A stretch of DNA of 37,510 bases from Endozoicomonadaceae bacterium (lineage in GTDB: Bacteria; Pseudomonadota; Gammaproteobacteria; Pseudomonadales; Endozoicomonadaceae), in contig JAGLCE010000037.1 of assembly GCA_023146365.1 (NCBI GenBank), forward strand, positions 1-37,510, read 5' to 3'. Below are positions 33,468 to 37,510 of the stretch, in pieces. Position 1 is the first letter of the stretch. Every line of letters begins with the position of its first letter. The position numbers were made by a program, and so were the translations under genes. The notes under the pieces were generated by a model. It was not told the origin of the DNA and made no database searches. It was given only the letters and a program-made list of their open reading frames with translations.

Positions 33468-34913
33468 ATGAAAAAGAACCTTACTACAAATGCAGGCTGT
33501 CCTGTCTCAGACAATCAAAACGTCATGACTGCGGGCCCACGCGGCCCTCAATTATTGCAAGATACCTGGTTTTTGGAAAAATTGGCACATTTTGATCGTG
33601 AAGTAATTCCAGAGCGTCGTATGCACGCAAAAGGTTCCGGTGCTTATGGCACATTTACGGTAACCCACGACATCACAAAATATACCAAAGCAAAAATATT
33701 CTCTAAAATCGGCAAGCAAACCGAGCTGTTCACCCGTTTTACAACAGTTGCAGGTGAGCGCGGTGCTGCCGATGCTGAACGAGACATTCGAGGCTTTGCT
33801 GTAAAATTCTATACAGAAGAAGGTAACTGGGATATGGTTGGCAACAATACTCCCGTTTTCTTTTTACGTGATCCCTTAAAATTTCCCGATCTTAATCATG
33901 CCGTAAAACGTGATCCGCGTACCAATATGCGTAGTGCACAAAATAACTGGGATTTCTGGACATCGCTACCTGAGGCCCTGCATCAGGTGACAATCGTGAT
34001 GAGTGATAGAGGACTGCCAGCCACTTATCGGCATATGCATGGTTTCGGCAGCCATACATTCAGTATGATCAATGCTGATAATAAACGTGTTTGGGTCAAG
34101 TTTCACTTTAAATCCAATCAGGGTATTGAAAACTTAACCGATCAAGAAGCAGAGGTTATAGTTGGTAAAGATCGTGAAAGCCATCAAGCTGATTTATATA
34201 ACGCCATTGAGGAAGGTAATAACCCTTCATGGGTGTTAAAAATTCAGGTTATGACAGAAGAGCAAGCAGAAAGCTCACCTTACAATCCTTTTGATCTGAC
34301 TAAAGTCTGGCCACATGCGGACTATCCGTTAATCGAAGTGGGTGTAATGGAGTTGAGTAGAAACCCTGAAAACTTCTTTGCAGAAGTTGAGCAATCAGCG
34401 TTTAATCCAGCAAGCATTGTTCCGGGTATTAGTTTCTCTCCCGATAAGATGCTACAAGGTCGTTTGTTTGCTTACGGTGATGCACAACGCTATCGCTTGG
34501 GGGTAAACCATAATCATATACCAGTCAATGCACCTCGTTGCCCTGTTCATAGTTATCATCGTGATGGTGCTATGCGTGTTGACGGTAACTTTGGTGGCAC
34601 TATTGGTTATGAACCCAATAGTAAAGATGAATGGCAAGAACAACCGAACCATTCTGAACCTCCAATGCATTTATCGGGTGCTGCAGATCGTTGGGATCAC
34701 CGTGAAGACGATGATTATTTTTCTCAACCAGGTCATTTATTCAGCTTGATGAACACAGAACAACAGCAAGCGTTATTTGAAAATACCGCTGCATCGATTG
34801 GCGGTGCATCAGTTGATGTTCAGAAACGTCATATTGGTAATTGCTTAAAGGCTGACCCAGCTTATGGTGCAGGTGTAGCTAAGGCTCTTAATATATCTTT
34901 AGATGATATTTGA
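33468..34913 (+). CDS. katA: Monofunctional haem catalase (small-subunit type)
   Basis: This enzyme dismutates hydrogen peroxide to water and oxygen in the cytoplasm. The 481-residue length is that of small-subunit, NADPH-binding catalases. Active-site residues are visible: distal His53 in ERRMHAKGSGAYG, Asn126 in GNNTPVFFLRD, and the proximal haem ligand Tyr336 in RLFAYGDAQRYRLG. FTRFTTVAGERGAADAERD and MHGFGSHTFSMIN are further family blocks. No signal peptide is visible. The gene has lower G+C than the core genes at the left, and transposon debris lies just after it, so horizontal acquisition is possible. In an intracellular bacterium it would counter the host oxidative burst (inference). 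Confidence 0.95.
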   Translation: MKKNLTTNAGCPVSDNQNVMTAGPRGPQLLQDTWFLEKLAHFDREVIPERRMHAKGSGAYGTFTVTHDITKYTKAKIFSKIGKQTELFTRFTTVAGERGAADAERDIRGFAVKFYTEEGNWDMVGNNTPVFFLRDPLKFPDLNHAVKRDPRTNMRSAQNNWDFWTSLPEALHQVTIVMSDRGLPATYRHMHGFGSHTFSMINADNKRVWVKFHFKSNQGIENLTDQEAEVIVGKDRESHQADLYNAIEEGNNPSWVLKIQVMTEEQAESSPYNPFDLTKVWPHADYPLIEVGVMELSRNPENFFAEVEQSAFNPASIVPGISFSPDKMLQGRLFAYGDAQRYRLGVNHNHIPVNAPRCPVHSYHRDGAMRVDGNFGGTIGYEPNSKDEWQEQPNHSEPPMHLSGAADRWDHREDDDYFSQPGHLFSLMNTEQQQALFENTAASIGGASVDVQKRHIGNCLKADPAYGAGVAKALNISLDDI

Positions 34914-34928
34914 GTGTGAAAAAGCCTA

Positions 34929-35152
34929 ATCGGGTAAAGAAGGCTATCTAACCCTCCCTTCCCACAACACCCTGCATGCGGGTTCGCACGGGTGTTTCTA
35001 AATTTCTTACTTTAGCTCTTGGCTTGCGCCACTACCGCCAATAAGCCATTCGCACTCTACGACGAATCCAGTGATACAAATCCACGCAAAGTTGATAGCC
35101 CTTTTGGCGATGGCAAAATAATTAATCCATCCACGGATATACTGGCTTGTTT
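34929..35152 (-). mobile_element. Decayed 3' end of a group II intron (maturase C-terminus plus intron end)
   Basis: On the minus strand the sequence reads SQYIRGWINYFAIAK. After a one-base shift at an AAAAGGG run it continues YQLCVDLYHWIRRRVRMAYW, then an in-frame TAG where Gln is usual, then WRKPRAKVRNL. This is the C-terminal pattern of group II intron reverse transcriptases (RGW..YF, W.RRR.R...W.QW). It is followed by the G+C-rich intron-end pattern CGTGCGAACCCGCATGCAGG, GTTGTGGGAAGGGAGGG, and a terminal ACCCGAT at 34929-34935. At least one frameshift, one stop and a deletion mark it as dead. It begins 16 bp after the katA stop codon, on the opposite strand. Confidence 0.65.
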
Positions 35153-35328
35153 CTCGTTCCCAGGCTCCTGCGTGTAAATGTATATTTATCCTTGATTTTG
35201 TAGTATTTCTTCCCATTATTTAGTTCCGTATGCATTCTCACACAAGAGCGTGGGAACGAGAAAAAACCAAGGGAGGCTTCGCTAATGAGAACAGCTTACT
35301 GAAGCTGCTCTATGCTGGTATACTGAAA
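35153..35328. repeat. 176-bp direct repeat, left copy (MITE-like element plus IS256-type fragment)
   Basis: The first 108 bp (35153-35260) is a palindromic element starting CTCGTTCCCAGGCTCCTGCG and ending GCGTGGGAACGAG; its ends are diverged inverted repeats. The remaining 68 bp is part of a transposase frame. The whole unit recurs in the same orientation and length at 37290-37465, so the two copies bracket the zinc-finger gene. Confidence 0.85.
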
Positions 35329-35430
35329 GCCTCAGAGTGCTGGACGTACCCTGTACAAAACTGGAATTTAACGCTGTCGCAGCTGGCGATCCATTATCCG
35401 AATCGCTTAGACAACTACATTAGCTTATAA
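35261..35430 (+). pseudogene. C-terminal remnant of an IS256-family (Mutator-type) transposase
   Basis: The frame through this segment reads TKGGFANENSLLKLLYAGIL, then PVQNWNLTLSQLAIHYPNRL and DNYISL before the stop. The P-x-Q-N-W-x-L-x-x-S-Q-L-A-I ending is the characteristic C-terminus of IS256-type transposases (family pattern from memory). Everything upstream is missing, replaced by the MITE-like element. The remnant cannot transpose by itself. Confidence 0.65.
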
Positions 35431-35515
35431 CTCGCTAGGCTGACACGGAACTTTGAACACCCTCCTAAACTGACAAACACCCTAAAAAACGGGCGGTCAG
35501 ATCAAGTCTGAGCTA

Positions 35516-37042
35516 CTACAATTTAACCTCGGGATTATTTTCAGCGTGCCATCGTCGTATATGTTTTTTTACGTTACTCTTAAGTGCAAATTTTATTTCA
35601 CAGAAATTGCATTTAAACGGCTTCTCGCCAGTGTGTTTTCGCATATGTAACATTAATTTAGCAGAGGTTACAAACTTTTTTTCACATTGATCGCATGCAG
35701 ACAGATTCTCACCTGTATGCATTCGTCTATGTATATTTAAGCTATAAGATCTTGAAAAATGTTTTCCACATTCATCGCATGAATATAGCTTCTTGCCAGT
35801 GTGTATTTGCATATGTAACCATAATTGAGTATTGGTTAAAAACTTTTTTTCACATTGATCACATTCAGACATATTCTCACCTGTATGTATTCGTCTATGT
35901 ACCTTTAATTTATAATTGGTTGTAAAACTTTTTTCACATTCATCGCATTTAAACGGCTTATCACCTGTATGTATTCGTCTATGTATCGTTAATTTACAAT
36001 TGGTTATAAAACTTTTTCCACATTCATCGCATTTAAACGGCCTCTCATATTGGTGTGTTAGTATATGTGTCGTTAAGTTACCATTTCTGTTGAAACATTT
36101 TCCACATTTATCGCATTTAAACGGCCTCTCATCAGTGTGTATGACTCTATGTTTCGATAATTGATGAATGGTTTTAAAAGATTTTATACATCTATCGCAT
36201 TCAAACAGATTCTCAGCAGTGTGTATTAGTATATGTGACTTTAACCTACAATTGAATCTGTAACATTTTCCACATTCATCGCATTTAAACGGCTTCTCAG
36301 CAGTGTGTGTTTTTAGATGTCTAATTAAACGAGATAAATATTTAAATTCCCGGTTACATATATTGCATTTTTTCAGATTATTACCACTGTGTTTTTGCAT
36401 ATGGAAATTTAATGACTCATTAGTGTTAAAGCATTGACTGCATTGAGTGCATTGATACGTATTATTACTAGTTTGTTTTTGTAAATTACGATTTAATTTC
36501 AAACATTTATCACTGACATTGTATTTAATCGACTTTGTAGCAAAATCAAACTTTGGCTGAGACTCTTCTGACTCTATCTTCTCTTTAGCAGGACCCTCAT
36601 TATCCTGTATTAGTGGCAGCGTATCTGACGAGGTTGCAACTGGTGTGTCATTCGTATCAGAACTTTCAGAGTCTATTTTTAGTATATTTACATCATTTAT
36701 CGAGAAGAATACAGCTGGGTTATTTTTGTCATTCATCTCGTATCCATATGACATTTTATCCGTATTGCTATCTGTTTCTGTTTTTATATAGTTACCTGAT
36801 TCTACATATTTTTTATTGTCTATTGTTCTATCTGATCCAGAAATTACGGAATCGAACTGGCCAAATCTGACAACATTCAAAGTATCCTCTAACTCACCTG
36901 ATATTGAATTATTTTCATTGGCAACAGTTTTCTCTTCGTCTCTCTGCTTTTCTAAATCTGCGCTTCTCTGTTCTTCTAAATGAGTGACGAAATTTGTAGA
37001 CGTTAAATTGATAAAACCTGTAGACGGGGATGTAGTGTTCAT
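35516..37042 (-). CDS. Bacterially encoded protein with eleven C2H2 zinc fingers
   Basis: The 508-residue protein has a polar, acidic, probably disordered N-terminal region (1-195) with a short charged helix at 21-40, then an array of eleven C2H2 fingers (196-499). Each finger follows C-x2-C-x12-H-x3-H, the last with H-x4-H. Linkers are of the eukaryotic TGEKPF type (for example HTGDKPFKC, HTGEKPFKC), with variants HTAENLF, HTDERPF and HQYERPF. Fingers 7-8 and 9-10 look like a duplicated pair. Bacterial zinc-finger proteins of the Ros type have one finger and different spacing; this is the animal KRAB/Krüppel-like layout. AAAGGA lies 9 bases before the ATG, so it is a translated bacterial gene. 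It probably acts on host DNA after delivery into the host cell (inference); no secretion signal is recognisable. A heptamer repeat lies upstream and direct repeats flank the gene. Confidence 0.92.
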   Translation of the reverse strand: MNTTSPSTGFINLTSTNFVTHLEEQRSADLEKQRDEEKTVANENNSISGELEDTLNVVRFGQFDSVISGSDRTIDNKKYVESGNYIKTETDSNTDKMSYGYEMNDKNNPAVFFSINDVNILKIDSESSDTNDTPVATSSDTLPLIQDNEGPAKEKIESEESQPKFDFATKSIKYNVSDKCLKLNRNLQKQTSNNTYQCTQCSQCFNTNESLNFHMQKHSGNNLKKCNICNREFKYLSRLIRHLKTHTAEKPFKCDECGKCYRFNCRLKSHILIHTAENLFECDRCIKSFKTIHQLSKHRVIHTDERPFKCDKCGKCFNRNGNLTTHILTHQYERPFKCDECGKSFITNCKLTIHRRIHTGDKPFKCDECEKSFTTNYKLKVHRRIHTGENMSECDQCEKKFLTNTQLWLHMQIHTGKKLYSCDECGKHFSRSYSLNIHRRMHTGENLSACDQCEKKFVTSAKLMLHMRKHTGEKPFKCNFCEIKFALKSNVKKHIRRWHAENNPEVKL

Positions 37043-37097
37043 GATATTGATCCTTTTAGTTTGATTAAAAAAATAATCGATTAATCCTATTTAAAAA

Positions 37098-37173
37098 ACA
37101 GAAAACAGAAAACAGAAAACAGAAAACAGAAAACAGAAAACAGAAAACAGAAAACAGAAAACAGAAAACAGAA
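37098..37173. repeat. Heptamer tandem repeat (ACAGAAA, about 11 copies) upstream of the zinc-finger gene
   Basis: ACAGAAA repeats without error for 76 bp, nearly eleven units; on the coding strand the unit reads TTTCTGT. The tract starts 56 bp upstream of the zinc-finger start codon, in the promoter or leader. Perfect short tandem repeats here are prone to slippage and can alter promoter spacing, giving phase-variable expression (inference). Confidence 0.92.
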
Positions 37174-37289
37174 TACTCTATTGGGGTTGAAATTTTTATT
37201 TCAAGTTCAGTACCATTTTATTGTTAGTATCAATGACTTGTTTGTTTGTAGCTATTTATCCTACTCTATCTATTTTTAGCAATTTATTT
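37174..37289. other. A+T-rich spacer between heptamer tract and right direct repeat
   Basis: No gene is seen. If transcription of the zinc-finger gene starts upstream of the heptamer tract, its promoter would lie here. I cannot assign a confident -35/-10 pair. Confidence 0.35.
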
Positions 37290-37465
37290 CTCGTTCCCAC
37301 GCTCCTGCGTGGGAATGCATATTTATCCTTGATTTTGTAATATTTCTTCCCATTATATAGTTCCGTATGCATTCTCACGCAGGAGCGTGGGAACGAGAAA
37401 AAACCAAGGGAGGCTTCGCTAATGAGAACAGCTTACTGAAGCTGCTCTATGCTGGTATACTGAAA
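37290..37465. repeat. 176-bp direct repeat, right copy (MITE-like element plus IS256-type fragment)
   Basis: The first 108 bp (37290-37397) is a palindromic element with 32-bp terminal inverted repeats differing at one base; the left end starts CTCGTTCCCACGCTCCTGCG and the right end mirrors it. The last 68 bp match the transposase fragment of the left copy up to TATACTGAAA, after which the two copies diverge. This copy is the better preserved of the two. Confidence 0.85.
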
Positions 37466-37510
37466 CCTGAATCCGTGACTTATTGATTGCTTGCACAGTT
37501 CCCGAACTTA
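37466..37510. repeat. Right-edge copy of the repeat fragment seen at 456-496
   Basis: CTGAATCCGTGACTT, then TTGCACAGTTCCCG, correspond to the fragment after the pilY1-like gene at the left edge. It starts right where the 176-bp direct repeat ends and runs off the window. Confidence 0.6.

Noticed and set aside
35695..36164. Two plus-strand frames rich in H, C and Y opposite the zinc-finger gene
   Set aside because: They arise from the 84-bp periodicity of the finger array read on the other strand.
35516..37042. Host DNA contamination as explanation of the zinc-finger gene
   Set aside because: The gene has a Shine-Dalgarno at correct spacing, no introns, and the flanking repeats also occur beside katA and bacterial mobile-element debris, all in one continuous sequence. 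Read coverage would be needed to close the question.
37098..37173. Possible CRISPR array
   Set aside because: The repeats are 7 bp without spacers, so this is a simple tandem repeat.

Overview
The window looks like a chromosomal segment of a host-associated gammaproteobacterium. The order aat-ate-infA / clpA-clpS / cspD / icd / mnmA-hflD-purB-roxA matches the arrangement I recall from Pseudomonas and relatives. The order uvrC-pgsA-tRNA(Gly, Cys, Leu) matches enterics. Protein similarity suggests the Oceanospirillales/Endozoicomonadaceae neighbourhood. A bacterial gene encoding eleven eukaryote-type C2H2 zinc fingers suggests a lifestyle inside animal cells, possibly inside nuclei as in 'Candidatus Endonucleobacter'-like parasites. 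That placement is inference; no rRNA is present to prove it.

Left part (1-6500). The 3' end of a pilY1-like type IV pilus gene is followed by a repeat fragment that recurs at the right edge. Next come greB and a DAHP synthase (aroF-like) on the minus strand. A KfrA-like coiled-coil DNA-binding protein lies downstream of two long perfect-arm palindromes and converges on a small MarR-like regulator. After a gene-poor stretch with a C10 tract comes a DUF418 membrane protein.

Middle part (6500-29530). A complete leucine/isovalerate catabolic operon (liuR-liuA-liuB-liuC-liuD-liuE) sits behind a perfect palindromic operator and is followed by acetoacetyl-CoA synthetase. Together they convert isovaleryl-CoA to acetyl-CoA and acetoacetyl-CoA. 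Next is an N-degron cluster: aat and ate add destabilising residues, and clpS/clpA deliver the substrates for proteolysis. infA and cspD are embedded in it. icd, mnmA, a decayed hflD remnant, purB and roxA follow. A minus-strand tRNA operon (Gly-GCC, Cys-GCA, Leu-UAA and a fourth, irregular Cys-like tRNA) has a clear sigma70 promoter and an intrinsic terminator. pgsA and uvrC lie upstream of it on the same strand.

Right part (29530-37510) is an AT-rich accessory region. Two overlapping reading frames carry two copies of the same unrecognised domain and look like one long effector-like gene split by a frameshift. A clade-3-like catalase follows. The window ends with a C2H2 zinc-finger gene that has a bacterial Shine-Dalgarno sequence and an 11-copy heptamer repeat about 55 bp upstream of its start codon. 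It is bracketed by two 176-bp direct repeats, each made of a 108-bp MITE-like palindromic element joined to an IS256-type transposase fragment. A decayed group II intron end lies next to the left repeat. This zinc-finger cassette is the most unusual content of the window.
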